Assembly (NCBI RefSeq): GCF_017309955.1
Contig: NZ_CP021247.1
Span: 2,505,001-2,569,000 of the forward strand
Origin: Novosphingobium sp. KA1
Lineage (GTDB): Bacteria; Pseudomonadota; Alphaproteobacteria; Sphingomonadales; Sphingomonadaceae
Reading direction: 5' to 3'
DNA length: 64,000 bases
Position numbers and translations under genes: made by a program. How positions within the stretch are numbered: position 1 is the first letter of the stretch; each line of letters begins with the position of its first letter. The notes beneath the pieces were generated by a model. The model did no database searches and was not told where the DNA came from. It was given only the letters and a program-made list of their open reading frames with translations. Positions 25,007-33,459 of the stretch are shown one piece after another.

Positions 25007-25723
25007 TCAGGAGCGGGGTGCGTAGATGGTCAGGCTGACCTTGGCCCGCTCGACAAAACCCAGCTTGTGGTAGAGCGAGAGTGCCGCTGCATTGTCGGCG
25101 TAGGAATGCAGGATCGGCGTGCGGCCTTGGCCCAGAACGGCGGCTGCGACGCGGCGTGAAAGCAGTGCTGCAAGTCCGCGTCCCCTCGCGTCGGGATGTG
25201 CGCAGACGGCACTGATCTCGATGAAATTGCCGGTGCGGGTGCGCTGGCCGGCCATCGCAAGGAGGCGTCCATCCTCCTTCACGCCCCAGAAATCGCCGAG
25301 TTCGCCGGTTCGCGTGCCGAACGGCCCCGGCTGCGTCAGCGTTGCCAGGCCGAGCATCTCGGGGTGGTCCTGTGGGCCCAGCGGGATGACGCGTGGGTCT
25401 TGTGCGGCCTGGGCCATGGCGTCCAGCGCGGGGGCGTCGCCCGAAAAGATCATTTGCACGCCCAGCGCAGACTTCACGCATTCGATCCCCGGGATCTCGA
25501 CCGGCTCACCCGGTTGCATCAGGGCCAGTGGGCCGTGGGCGCGGGTGAGGGCGGCGAAATCGGCGAGGCTTGCAGGCGAAAGGTCGCGAACGGCGGCGAG
25601 CGGGCCGATCCCGGGATGGAAGCGGCGGGCACTGCCGGTGCCGATGTCGGCGCCGAGCGCGAAGCGGGCTTGCTCGCCGGTCAGCGCGGTCCAGAGAAGG
25701 CGGTCGAGTTCTGCATTGTCCAT
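25007..25723 (-). CDS. GNAT-family N-acetyltransferase
   Basis: Predicted acyl-CoA-dependent acetyltransferase of 238 residues. The C-terminal half is a GNAT fold with the acetyl-CoA pyrophosphate loop VCAHPDARGRGLAALLSRR (about 172-190), followed by PILHSYADNAAALSLYHKLGF, the usual last motif. The N-terminal half is a divergent segment probably helping to bind the acceptor, which is unknown. It lies on the minus strand between nusG and rplK, interrupting the usual cluster. Confidence 0.88.
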   Translation of the reverse strand: MDNAELDRLLWTALTGEQARFALGADIGTGSARRFHPGIGPLAAVRDLSPASLADFAALTRAHGPLALMQPGEPVEIPGIECVKSALGVQMIFSGDAPALDAMAQAAQDPRVIPLGPQDHPEMLGLATLTQPGPFGTRTGELGDFWGVKEDGRLLAMAGQRTRTGNFIEISAVCAHPDARGRGLAALLSRRVAAAVLGQGRTPILHSYADNAAALSLYHKLGFVERAKVSLTIYAPRS

Positions 25724-25790
25724 GGCCCGGTTCTATGGCGAGCCCTCGTCGCGGCGTGAAGGCGTAATTATCCGCCTCTTAACCCTGTTC

Positions 25791-26918
25791 ATGGTAACGC
25801 CCTTGGCCATGGGGATATTCGCAAGCATGAAGCGCGGCCTCCAGGGGGAGGCAACCGGGCCCGGCGGGCGGCTGACGCGGCTTGACGGCCTGCGCGGTCT
25901 GGCGGCCTGCGGCGTGGCGCTGCTCTATCATCCGCAGTCGCTGTTCGCGCCGCAGACCAATGCGACGCTGCCCGGTGTGCTGCACTGGTTCCAGCACAGC
26001 GGCTGGACGCTCGTGGACCTGTTTTTCCTGATTTCCGGCTACATCTTTGCGCACGTCTACCTGGTCGAGCGCACGCCGGGGCAGGGCTTCGCCTTGCGGC
26101 GCGAGACGCTGGGCGGTTTCGCTGTGGCACGGGTGGCGCGGCTCTATCCGCTGCACCTGGTCATGCTGCTGGTCTGCGCGGTGCTGTTCCTGGGGGCGCA
26201 GGGCAATACCCCGATCGCGTTCATCGCGCACCTGCTCATGTTGCAGGGTTTTGTCGGCATGGTGGGGCTGAGCTTCGACGGGCCGAGCTGGTCGATCTCG
26301 GTGGAATGCGCCTGCTACATTCTCTTTGCGCTCGGCGCGGTGGGCGGGCGGCGTACGCTCCAGCGGGTGAGCGTGCTGGCGATCCTGGGCGCGCTGCTGC
26401 ATTTCGCGCTGCAGGGCAGGGCGGGCGGGCCATGGGTGGGCGACGGTCTGCCGCGCGGGCTCCTTGGCTTCTTCCTCGGCCAGATGCTGTGGCAGGCACG
26501 CGCAAGGCTGCGTCATGCGCCCAGCATGTTGCTGGTCTGCCTGATGGCGATCGGCCTTTCGCTTGACATGGGGCACGCGAGTTCGGTGCCGCCGATGAGC
26601 CTGCTGGCCTGGCCTTCGGCGCTGCTGCTGGCGCTGCGGCTGAAGTTCATGGGCTCGGCACCGATGCGCTGGCTGGGCGATCGTTCTTATGCGATCTACC
26701 TTGTCCACTGGCCGGTGCTGAAGCTGGGCGAGCAGCGGCTCGGGCATGTATCAGGCGACTTCACGACCTGGCTGGTGGTCACGGCGGTCTATGCGCTGGC
26801 GGTGCTGGTCATCGCCGACTTGTCCTATCGCTGGCTCGAAACCCCTGCGCGCAAGGCCATTCGCGCGGCCTGGCAGCGGCGGGCGAAAGCAGGGCAGGGC
26901 GCGCGAATCGCCGTCTGA
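25791..26918 (+). CDS. Membrane acyltransferase, acyltransferase-3 (OafA/NodX) family
   Basis: Polytopic membrane O-acyltransferase of about 375 residues that would modify a sugar or envelope polymer. The N-terminal family motif RLTRLDGLRGLAACGVALLYH, listed here in two parts as RLTRLDGLRG and a downstream histidine, is present. PSWSISVECACYILFA and the late GDRSYAIYLVHWPVLKL are also family hallmarks. About ten helices follow. The start is uncertain: ATGs at 25791, 25809 and 25827 are in frame, and GGGGA precedes the last. It is a single gene diverging from the GNAT gene. Confidence 0.9.
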   Translation: MVTPLAMGIFASMKRGLQGEATGPGGRLTRLDGLRGLAACGVALLYHPQSLFAPQTNATLPGVLHWFQHSGWTLVDLFFLISGYIFAHVYLVERTPGQGFALRRETLGGFAVARVARLYPLHLVMLLVCAVLFLGAQGNTPIAFIAHLLMLQGFVGMVGLSFDGPSWSISVECACYILFALGAVGGRRTLQRVSVLAILGALLHFALQGRAGGPWVGDGLPRGLLGFFLGQMLWQARARLRHAPSMLLVCLMAIGLSLDMGHASSVPPMSLLAWPSALLLALRLKFMGSAPMRWLGDRSYAIYLVHWPVLKLGEQRLGHVSGDFTTWLVVTAVYALAVLVIADLSYRWLETPARKAIRAAWQRRAKAGQGARIAV

Positions 26919-27112
26919 TTGCGTTATCATGGCAGGGCCGGCGATCGTCCGCGTTTGGGCTCTTTCCTTTTATCCCGATATCGTTTAGGGGCGCGCCCTT
27001 CGGAGCGGCCTCGTGCCCCCCGATTCCCTGCGGGAGGATGCCCCGGCGTCCGTAAGACCGCTAAACATGAGCATCTGCCCGGCAGGTGCGAAAGTGTGAA
27101 AGGAGTGGCCAC

Positions 27113-27544
27113 ATGGCCAAGAAGATCGAAGGTTACATCAAGCTGCAGGTCAAGGCCGGCAGCGCCACGCCGTCCCCGCCGATCGGCCCTGCGCTGGGTC
27201 AGCGCGGCGTGAACATCATGGAATTCTGCAAGGCGTTCAATGCCGCCACGCAGGAGCTCGAAAAGGGCATGCCGATCCCGACCATCATCACGGTCTACGC
27301 GGATCGCAGCTTCACGTTCGTCACCAAGACTCCCCCGGCGACCTTCCTCATCAAGAAGGCCGTGAACCTGAAGTCGGGCTCGAAGGAGCCGGGCAAGATC
27401 AGCGCCGGTACCGTCAAGCGTTCGCAGCTTGCCGAGATCGCCCAGGTCAAGATGGCCGACCTCAATGCCAACGACATTGAAGCCGCCACCAAGATCATCG
27501 AAGGTTCGGCCCGCGCGATGGGCCTCGAAGTGGTGGAGGGCTGA
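27113..27544 (+). CDS. rplK: 50S ribosomal protein L11
   Basis: Ribosomal protein of the GTPase-associated centre on 23S rRNA. It has 143 residues, with the proline-rich N-terminal domain ([20 protein letters not shown]) and the C-terminal rRNA-binding domain ending [14 protein letters not shown]. An AAAGGAG ribosome binding site precedes ATG 27113. It is 4 bp from rplA in the standard order. Confidence 0.98.
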   Translation: MAKKIEGYIKLQVKAGSATPSPPIGPALGQRGVNIMEFCKAFNAATQELEKGMPIPTIITVYADRSFTFVTKTPPATFLIKKAVNLKSGSKEPGKISAGTVKRSQLAEIAQVKMADLNANDIEAATKIIEGSARAMGLEVVEG

Positions 27545-27548
27545 TTTC

Positions 27549-28250
27549 ATGGCCAAGGTGACCAAGAAGCAGAAGTCGCTGACCGAAAAGCTCGGCGATA
27601 ACATGAAGCTCTACCCCGTCGCTGACGCGCTGCAGACCCTGCGCGACCTGAAGACCACCAAGTTCGACGAAACCGTCGAAGTCGCGATGAACCTGGGCGT
27701 TGACCCGCGTCACGCCGACCAGATGGTTCGCGGCATGGTTTCGCTTCCGGCCGGCACCGGCAAGACCGTTCGCGTCGCCGTGTTCGCCAAGGGCGACAAG
27801 GCTGCCGAAGCTCTCGCCGCTGGCGCCGACAAGGTTGGTGCGGAAGACCTCATGGAAGACATGCAGGCCGGCAACCTCAACTACGACCGCGTCATCGCCA
27901 CCCCGGACATGATGGGCGTCGTTGGCCGTCTCGGTAAGCTGCTGGGTCCCAAGGGCCTGATGCCGAACCCGAAGCTCGGCACCGTGACCCCGAACGTCAC
28001 GCAGGCCGTGAAGGACGCCAAGGGCGGCCAGATCGAGTTCCGCGTCGAAAAGCAGGGCATCATCCACGCCGGCATCGGCAAGATGTCGTTCTCGGACGCC
28101 GACCTGCTGACCAACTTCAGCGCGTTCGTCGATGCGATTGTCAAGGCCAAGCCCTCGGGCTCGAAGGGCAAGTACGTTCGCAAGATCTCGCTGTCGTCGT
28201 CGATGGGGCCGGGCCTCAAGATCGACACCACCGAGATCGCCGGCGTCTGA
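27549..28250 (+). CDS. rplA: 50S ribosomal protein L1
   Basis: L1-stalk protein of the large subunit, 233 residues. Conserved strings include [40 protein letters not shown] and [14 protein letters not shown]1 commonly represses its own operon by binding the leader mRNA; I did not identify such a site here. The ribosome binding site GGAGGG lies in the end of rplK. Confidence 0.98.
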   Translation: MAKVTKKQKSLTEKLGDNMKLYPVADALQTLRDLKTTKFDETVEVAMNLGVDPRHADQMVRGMVSLPAGTGKTVRVAVFAKGDKAAEALAAGADKVGAEDLMEDMQAGNLNYDRVIATPDMMGVVGRLGKLLGPKGLMPNPKLGTVTPNVTQAVKDAKGGQIEFRVEKQGIIHAGIGKMSFSDADLLTNFSAFVDAIVKAKPSGSKGKYVRKISLSSSMGPGLKIDTTEIAGV

Positions 28251-28278
28251 TCTTTCAGACCGCGCGAAACGGATAGAA

Positions 28279-28310
28279 GGGCCGGGGGGAGACCTCCGGC
28301 CCTTTTTCTT
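28279..28310 (+). terminator. Terminator of rplK-rplA
   Basis: A GGGCCGG/CCGGCCC stem with internal extra pairing is followed by TTTTTCTT. Confidence 0.88.
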
Positions 28311-28446
28311 TGCAATGTCGGCGGCGCAGGCGCAGGGCGTCACGCAGCGGCGTGGACATTCGCGCATAGAGCCCGGATAAGCGCCGCTCCGGTCGCGGAC
28401 GGGCATCGGCCTGCAGCAGCGATGCGGACATCAAGGAAGGATAGAC

Positions 28447-29154
28447 GTGACAACAAGCGACGGCGCGCAGCCGAAGCGCATTGACCGGATTCAGCAGAAC
28501 CTGCTGGCCAGTTCGGAGAGGAAAGTCCTCAACTGGCTTTGTGCGCGGATGCCGGCATGGGTCACTCCCGATATCCTGACGACCATCGGCATGCTGGGCG
28601 CGCTCATGGTTTTCGGCGGCTACGTCGCCAGCAATCTGGGGGATGGCTGGCTGTGGGTCTCCATCACCGGATATGTCGTTCAGTGGTTCGGGGACTCGCT
28701 CGACGGCAGCCTTGCCCGTTTCCGCAAGATCGAACGCCCGCGCTACGGCTATTTCCTCGATCACAGCTGCGACGGTCTGGCAACCACGCTGGTGGTCGTC
28801 GGCATCGGACTGAGCGGCTATGTCCTGCTGGAAGTCGCGCTGATCGCGCTGGCGGGCTATCTGCTGCTGTCCATCCACGCCTTCCTTTCGGTGCGCGTGC
28901 TGGGGGAGCTGAAGCTGTCTTATGTCTATGCAGGGCCGACGGAACTGCGGTTCCTGCTGATCGGCCTGACGCTGGCGATGATCTGGGCGGGGGCGCAGCC
29001 GGTGCTCTTCGGTGTGCTGACCTATTTCGATCTGTTCGTCGGCACGATCGGCTTGCTGCTGATCGTCTTCTTTGTGCTTCAGACCGCGCGGACCGCGCGC
29101 AGGCTGGCGATCGAGGAGCCTGCGGTGGACTGGCGCGCCCGCGAAGGACGTTGA
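28447..29154 (+). CDS. CDP-alcohol phosphatidyltransferase family protein
   Basis: Integral membrane enzyme that would transfer a phosphatidyl group from a CDP-activated donor to an alcohol in phospholipid synthesis. It has 235 residues and a GTG start after AAGGAAGG. The family active site is complete: the first Asp in DSLDGSLAR, then nine residues, then GYFLDHSCD, giving four metal-binding aspartates. About six helices surround it. The acceptor alcohol cannot be decided from sequence; the DHSCD variant resembles the DHGCD of aminoalcohol transferases more than typical PgsA. Confidence 0.87.
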   Translation: MTTSDGAQPKRIDRIQQNLLASSERKVLNWLCARMPAWVTPDILTTIGMLGALMVFGGYVASNLGDGWLWVSITGYVVQWFGDSLDGSLARFRKIERPRYGYFLDHSCDGLATTLVVVGIGLSGYVLLEVALIALAGYLLLSIHAFLSVRVLGELKLSYVYAGPTELRFLLIGLTLAMIWAGAQPVLFGVLTYFDLFVGTIGLLLIVFFVLQTARTARRLAIEEPAVDWRAREGR

Positions 29155-29160
29155 AACCAG

Positions 29161-29249
29161 CGTCCTTGCGCCCCCGAAGGGGCGGCTTTTCCGGGGCGGT
29201 TCGCATTTGCCCCGGAGAGGCCGCAGGCCGTCAGGCCCGCGCAAGGACG
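29161..29249. repeat. Nested inverted repeats (junction-like structure)
   Basis: Outer 11-bp arms CGTCCTTGCGC and GCGCAAGGACG enclose two hairpins: GCCCC-CGAA-GGGGC followed by CTTTT, and a 7-bp CCGGGGC/GCCCCGG stem. It lies between two convergent genes. It may be a bidirectional terminator, but the outer closing arms are more than such an element needs. Confidence 0.6.
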
Positions 29250-29266
29250 AGGGAAGCCGCGCAGCC

Positions 29267-31078
29267 TTATCTGGTGGCCGCGGCGGCTTTCTGAGCAGGG
29301 ATAAAATCGCGCTCGACCGTAGTGGCCAGGATCGAGAGCGGCAGCAGGCCCTGCGACAGCAGGAAGTCGTGATAGGCCTTGCGGTCGAACGCCGGGCCCA
29401 GTGCCTTCTCGGTCTTCACGCGCAGCTGCGCGAGCTGTTCAAAGCCGTAGTAATAGGAACCGGCCTGACCCGGCATGCGGAAGGTGTAACGGTCGATTTC
29501 CTGATCGGCCATGCCCTTGGACAGCACCACCTCATCGCGCAGCACGCGGCGGGCGCTGTCGACGTCGATCAGGCCCAGGTTCAGCATCGGGTCGAGCATC
29601 GCGCGCGCCTGTCGCTGGAGGCGGCCCTGCAAGGCGATGAGTTGGCCTTCGACCGGCTCGTAGGGCAGCATCTCGCCTTCGGCATAGAGTGCCCAGCCTT
29701 CGGCATTCACGCTGTTGAAGGCATAGAGCGCGCGGGCCAGCGAGACGCCGCGATCGACCATGGCGGCAAACTGGAGTTCGTGACCGGGTCGCGCCTCGTG
29801 CGCGCTCAGCGTCCAGGTGGCGGCGTCGTAGCCGAAGTCGTCATAAGCATCCTCGGCCTTCTGCGAATTGCCGGTGGTGAGGATGAATTCGCCCTGTTCG
29901 CCGGTATTGCCGATGAGGCGCGGCGGGCTCATGTGCGGGGCAGGGACGGCGGCGGCTTCGGCCGGGGTGGCAATCCGCATGCGCAGCTGCGTCGCCGGCA
30001 GCGTGAGGATGCCTTCGTGGCGGACGATGTCCTCCAGCTGGCTGTTGACCTTGCGGTAGCGCGCCTCGACCTGATCGGCGGGAATAACGTTCTTCTTCAG
30101 CTCGCGGATCACCGAGGGATAGTCGGTGGCCTTGAAGCCGAACTTGGCCGCGACCACCGGGGCCAGCGCCTGCATCTGTGCGCGGGTGACGTAGTAACCA
30201 CGCGCGGCGCGGTCGATCAGCTGGCGCGGGTCGATATCGATCCCGACCTGCTGGAGATTGAGCGCGTAGACCTGCTCGGGCAGGCGGTAGTCGGCGCGGG
30301 CGGCCGGCAGGACGGTGCTCTGTTCCCACCTGGCGTACTCGGTCAGCTGCTTGTCAAGCTTGGCTAGGTCGCCATCGGCGCCCTTGATGCCGAACTTGGT
30401 GAAGAGCGCGCGGACGCCCTGGATGTAAGTGGCGGTATTGCCGATCGCTTGCTCGACGTCCCGGCGATAAGGGCCGAGGTGGCCTTCGCGACTGGCGAGG
30501 AACTGGGCCTTGGCCAGTTCGGCCGCTGGCTTTGTTCCGGGCTCGCTGCCGACATAGCGGCGCAGGCGTTCTACTGCCTTGGCGCGGCGTTCGGGTGGGG
30601 TCTGCTCGGACAGCAGGTCGTTGAAGCCGGAAGCGATCATCTGCGGCAGGTCGATCCAGTCCATCAGCAGGCGCTTGCGGGTCTGGATCGAATCGATCTG
30701 ACGCTGGAGATAGGCAGCGAGGATTTCGAGGTCCTGTCGCACCTCGGCCTGCTGCTCGGCAGAGATGCGGCCCCTGATGTCGGTCAGGCGGCCCTGATAG
30801 GCGGCAAGCAGGCGGCTGTCGGCATCGAGCGAGAGATCGGCGATTTTGCCGTCGAACTCGGTCAGGCCCATCGAGGATGCGTTCTCGGGCATGAAGGCGG
30901 CTTCGAGCTGCAGCAGCTTTTGCGTCTCGGCGTCGCTCTTCACCACCCAGGCGGGCTTGGAAGGCGCGCGGGTCGTGGCGGCGGTTACCGACTGGGCCGA
31001 TGCGTGGACGGGGCTGGTCAGCGCGATAGCCATGGCCGCAAGGGCAGGCGCCACGCGAATAAGCGCAGTTCTGGGCAT
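29267..31078 (-). CDS. DUF885 family secreted metallopeptidase-like protein
   Basis: A 603-residue exported protein with a signal peptide of about 29 residues (ALAAMAIALTSPVHASAQ). DUF885 members have a helical thermolysin-like active site: here TLSAHEARPGHELQF (HExxxxH, about residue 426) and NAEGWALYAEGEM (about 455) provide the expected metal ligands and base. A peptidase activity in the periplasm is therefore likely but unproven. An amphipathic helical N-terminal half spans about 50-330. A single gene in its unit, convergent with the phosphatidyltransferase gene. Confidence 0.88.
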   Translation of the reverse strand: MPRTALIRVAPALAAMAIALTSPVHASAQSVTAATTRAPSKPAWVVKSDAETQKLLQLEAAFMPENASSMGLTEFDGKIADLSLDADSRLLAAYQGRLTDIRGRISAEQQAEVRQDLEILAAYLQRQIDSIQTRKRLLMDWIDLPQMIASGFNDLLSEQTPPERRAKAVERLRRYVGSEPGTKPAAELAKAQFLASREGHLGPYRRDVEQAIGNTATYIQGVRALFTKFGIKGADGDLAKLDKQLTEYARWEQSTVLPAARADYRLPEQVYALNLQQVGIDIDPRQLIDRAARGYYVTRAQMQALAPVVAAKFGFKATDYPSVIRELKKNVIPADQVEARYRKVNSQLEDIVRHEGILTLPATQLRMRIATPAEAAAVPAPHMSPPRLIGNTGEQGEFILTTGNSQKAEDAYDDFGYDAATWTLSAHEARPGHELQFAAMVDRGVSLARALYAFNSVNAEGWALYAEGEMLPYEPVEGQLIALQGRLQRQARAMLDPMLNLGLIDVDSARRVLRDEVVLSKGMADQEIDRYTFRMPGQAGSYYYGFEQLAQLRVKTEKALGPAFDRKAYHDFLLSQGLLPLSILATTVERDFIPAQKAAAATR

Positions 31079-31269
31079 GATGTGAGAGGCTCCCTGTTAT
31101 GGGCGCCACTCTTAGGAAGCATGCGACCCGGCGGCACATTCACCCGACGAGCGACATACCGGTTTCGACGAAGGGCATGGCGCAGCGGCGGTTTGTCCGG
31201 GCGGCGATTGCCAAGGCCGTTTTTGCGCTGTACATGTGTTCAGCATAAGGAAATGGGAGAGGCGGCCAG

Positions 31270-32118
31270 ATGGCTATCCGCTTTGAAGACATCAAGGACC
31301 ACATCGGCTCACGCGTGGTCTGGGACGACCGCGCCGACGTATTCACCCCCGAGGCGGCCAGGGCGATCCGCGCCAAGGTTGAGGAACGCACCGTGGTGGT
31401 GTTCCCCGAACTGAACCTGACCGATGCCGAGCAACTCGAAATCACCAACCTGATGGGTGAGAAAGTGCGCCTGACCGCGCGCAACAATGTCCAGTCGAAC
31501 GATGAGGACGTCTATCAGGTCACGCTGGACGAGAAGATCAATCCGCAGCCTGAATATGTGCTGGGCACGTTCTTCTGGCACATGGACGGCATCACCGTGG
31601 ACATGCCGCCGCCCTTCGCGACGCTGCTGTCCTGTCGCATCGCCCCGGACAAGGGCGGCGAGACCGAGTTCGCCAGCACCTACGCGGCCTATGAAGGGCT
31701 GTCGGATGAGGAAAAGGGCGAGCTTGATGGGATGAAGGCCGTTCACTCGGTACGCGCCAGCCTCTCGCCGATTGCCGACGCCATTCCCGAAAAGCACCGG
31801 GAGCGGGTGCTGGGGATCGGTCTGGTCAAGGAGCATCCGCTGGTCTGGACGCACGAGTCCGGGCGCAAGTCGCTGGTGATCGGTACGACCGCCGATCACA
31901 TTGTCGGGATGGATGTGCCGGCGGGCCGCGCGATGCTGATCCGCTTGCAGGAATGGGCGGCCCAGCCGGCGTTCTCGCTACGGCACAAGTGGACCAAGGG
32001 CGACTTCGTGATCTGGGACAACACCGGCGCGATGCACCGCGCGATCCCTTACGACAAGTCGACCGGACGCATGATGCACCGCACCTCGATCGCCGGGACC
32101 GAGGCTGTGGCGGCGTAA
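31270..32118 (+). CDS. TauD/TfdA family 2-oxoglutarate dioxygenase
   Basis: Predicted Fe(II)/2-oxoglutarate oxygenase of 282 residues. The iron ligands are HMD in FFWHMDG (about 103-105) and the histidine of AMHRAIPYD (about 256); the arginines for 2-oxoglutarate are in GRMMHRTSI. Such enzymes oxidise sulfonates, aryloxyalkanoates or other carboxylates; the substrate here is unknown. An ATG after GGGAGAGG is the start. It diverges from the DUF885 gene and is convergent with the chorismate-lyase-like gene, two bases apart. Confidence 0.92.
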   Translation: MAIRFEDIKDHIGSRVVWDDRADVFTPEAARAIRAKVEERTVVVFPELNLTDAEQLEITNLMGEKVRLTARNNVQSNDEDVYQVTLDEKINPQPEYVLGTFFWHMDGITVDMPPPFATLLSCRIAPDKGGETEFASTYAAYEGLSDEEKGELDGMKAVHSVRASLSPIADAIPEKHRERVLGIGLVKEHPLVWTHESGRKSLVIGTTADHIVGMDVPAGRAMLIRLQEWAAQPAFSLRHKWTKGDFVIWDNTGAMHRAIPYDKSTGRMMHRTSIAGTEAVAA

Positions 32119-32119
32119 G

Positions 32120-32659
32120 CTACTTCTCCAACGCCTCGCGCTGGTAGCATTCGACGACGAGGCTGATCGGCGTGCCATCCGGCAGGCGCAGCAGCGCCCG
32201 GTGCGTGAGGAACGTACCGGGCGGGCAGCCTTCAAGGCGGCCATGCCGCGATTCTAACCGCTCTCGCGTGAAGTGCAGCGGGGCGACGACTTTGCCGAAC
32301 GGGGTGTCCGTATCGGCCAGCGCCTTGTTCATCGCATCGGTCAGCCGGGCGGGCACGAACCAGTTGTGCGCTTCGGACAATGTCACGCCGTCGCAGGTCA
32401 GCCGGACATGGCGATAACCCAGCGGCTGATCGCCGGGAACTTCCAGCAGTGCGCGGGCGTCGGAGGGCAGGGCGGCGTCCTCGCCTTTCACCGGCATGGC
32501 GGTGACCACCGGTGCGTCGGCGCTGCGATGCGCGATGCACCACTCGCCCAGCGCCGCCGTAGCGCTGTCATTGCGGGCGAGCAGACGTTCGAATTCGGCC
32601 TCTTGCGGCGCGGCACCGGCAAGGAAGATCGGGGCGAGGGCGATGAGGCTAGATCCCAC
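32120..32659 (-). CDS. Exported protein, possibly chorismate lyase/UTRA-fold
   Basis: About 179 residues from a GTG at 32659, which overlaps the end of the upstream cinA-like gene by 11 bp and so is probably coupled to it. The N-terminus SSLIALAPIFLAGAAP looks like a signal peptide. The centre (LGYRHVRLTCDGVTLSEAHN, PFGKVVAPLHFTRERL, LRLPDGTPISLVVECYQ) resembles chorismate lyase-like folds in sphingomonads, but I cannot confirm catalytic residues and a secreted chorismate lyase would be odd. Treat it as a hypothetical exported protein. Confidence 0.65.
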   Translation of the reverse strand: MGSSLIALAPIFLAGAAPQEAEFERLLARNDSATAALGEWCIAHRSADAPVVTAMPVKGEDAALPSDARALLEVPGDQPLGYRHVRLTCDGVTLSEAHNWFVPARLTDAMNKALADTDTPFGKVVAPLHFTRERLESRHGRLEGCPPGTFLTHRALLRLPDGTPISLVVECYQREALEK

Positions 32660-33410
32660 CGGGCACGGCCGCCTTGCCCAGCGCGGCCAGCCCTTCGACC
32701 AGCGTGCGGGTGCAGGCGGCAAGTTCTTCGGCATCGACCGAGCGGATCACGAAGTTGGCGCCGGTGCGGCCTTCGCCCCAGAACGGGTAGGAGCCGATCT
32801 GGCAGCCTTCGAAGGCTTTCTCCGTCTCGCGCAGCAGGTCCGCCACTTCGCTTTCGCCCACCCAGCAGCCGACCGTTTCGGAAAGCAGCGGGGCGCCGCC
32901 GTCCAGCGTGCCGGTCAGCGCGTCGAGCATACCCGCGGTAATGCTGGGCACGCCGGCCATGATGAACACGTTGTCGTAGCGGATGCCCGGCGCGCCGGTG
33001 TAGCGGTTGGGGATCAGGCTGGCGCCTTCGGGCGTGCGCGCCATGCGCAGACGCGCTTCGGTCAGCCCGCCGCGCGTCTCGTAATAGGTTTCCAGGATCG
33101 CCCGCGCTTCGGGGTGGACGATCACGGGGACGCCCAGTGCTTCGGCAATGGCGTCCACGGTGATGTCGTCGTGTGTCGGGCCGATGCCGCCGGTGGTGAA
33201 GAGATAGTCGTTGCGCGCGCGCAGCAGGTTCACCGCTTCGACGATGGCGGGGGTATCGTCCGCCACCACGCGCACTTCCTTGAGGCGGATGCCTTGCACC
33301 TGCAACCAGGCGGCGACCTGGGCGATGTTCTTGTCGTGGGTTCGGCCCGAGAGAATCTCGTCACCGATGACGACGAGGGCGGCGGTGTAGATACGCGGCG
33401 AATCGACCAT
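32649..33410 (-). CDS. CinA-like molybdopterin-binding-fold protein
   Basis: A 253-residue protein corresponding to the N-terminal (MoCF_biosynth) half of CinA/competence-damage proteins: ALVVIGDEILSGRTHDKN, FTTGGIGPTHDDIT, VFIMAGVPSI. In full-length CinA this half hydrolyses ADP-ribose-like nucleotides and a second domain deamidates nicotinamide mononucleotide; the second domain is absent here, as in many stand-alone alphaproteobacterial versions. ATG 33410 (MVDSPRIYTA) is chosen because upstream in-frame residues are unconserved in look. It is followed by the overlapping exported-protein gene. Confidence 0.88.
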   Translation of the reverse strand: MVDSPRIYTAALVVIGDEILSGRTHDKNIAQVAAWLQVQGIRLKEVRVVADDTPAIVEAVNLLRARNDYLFTTGGIGPTHDDITVDAIAEALGVPVIVHPEARAILETYYETRGGLTEARLRMARTPEGASLIPNRYTGAPGIRYDNVFIMAGVPSITAGMLDALTGTLDGGAPLLSETVGCWVGESEVADLLRETEKAFEGCQIGSYPFWGEGRTGANFVIRSVDAEELAACTRTLVEGLAALGKAAVPGGI

Positions 33411-33459
33411 GCCGCATTGGCTAGCCGACCCGAACGAACACCGCCACCCGTCGGCGTCG

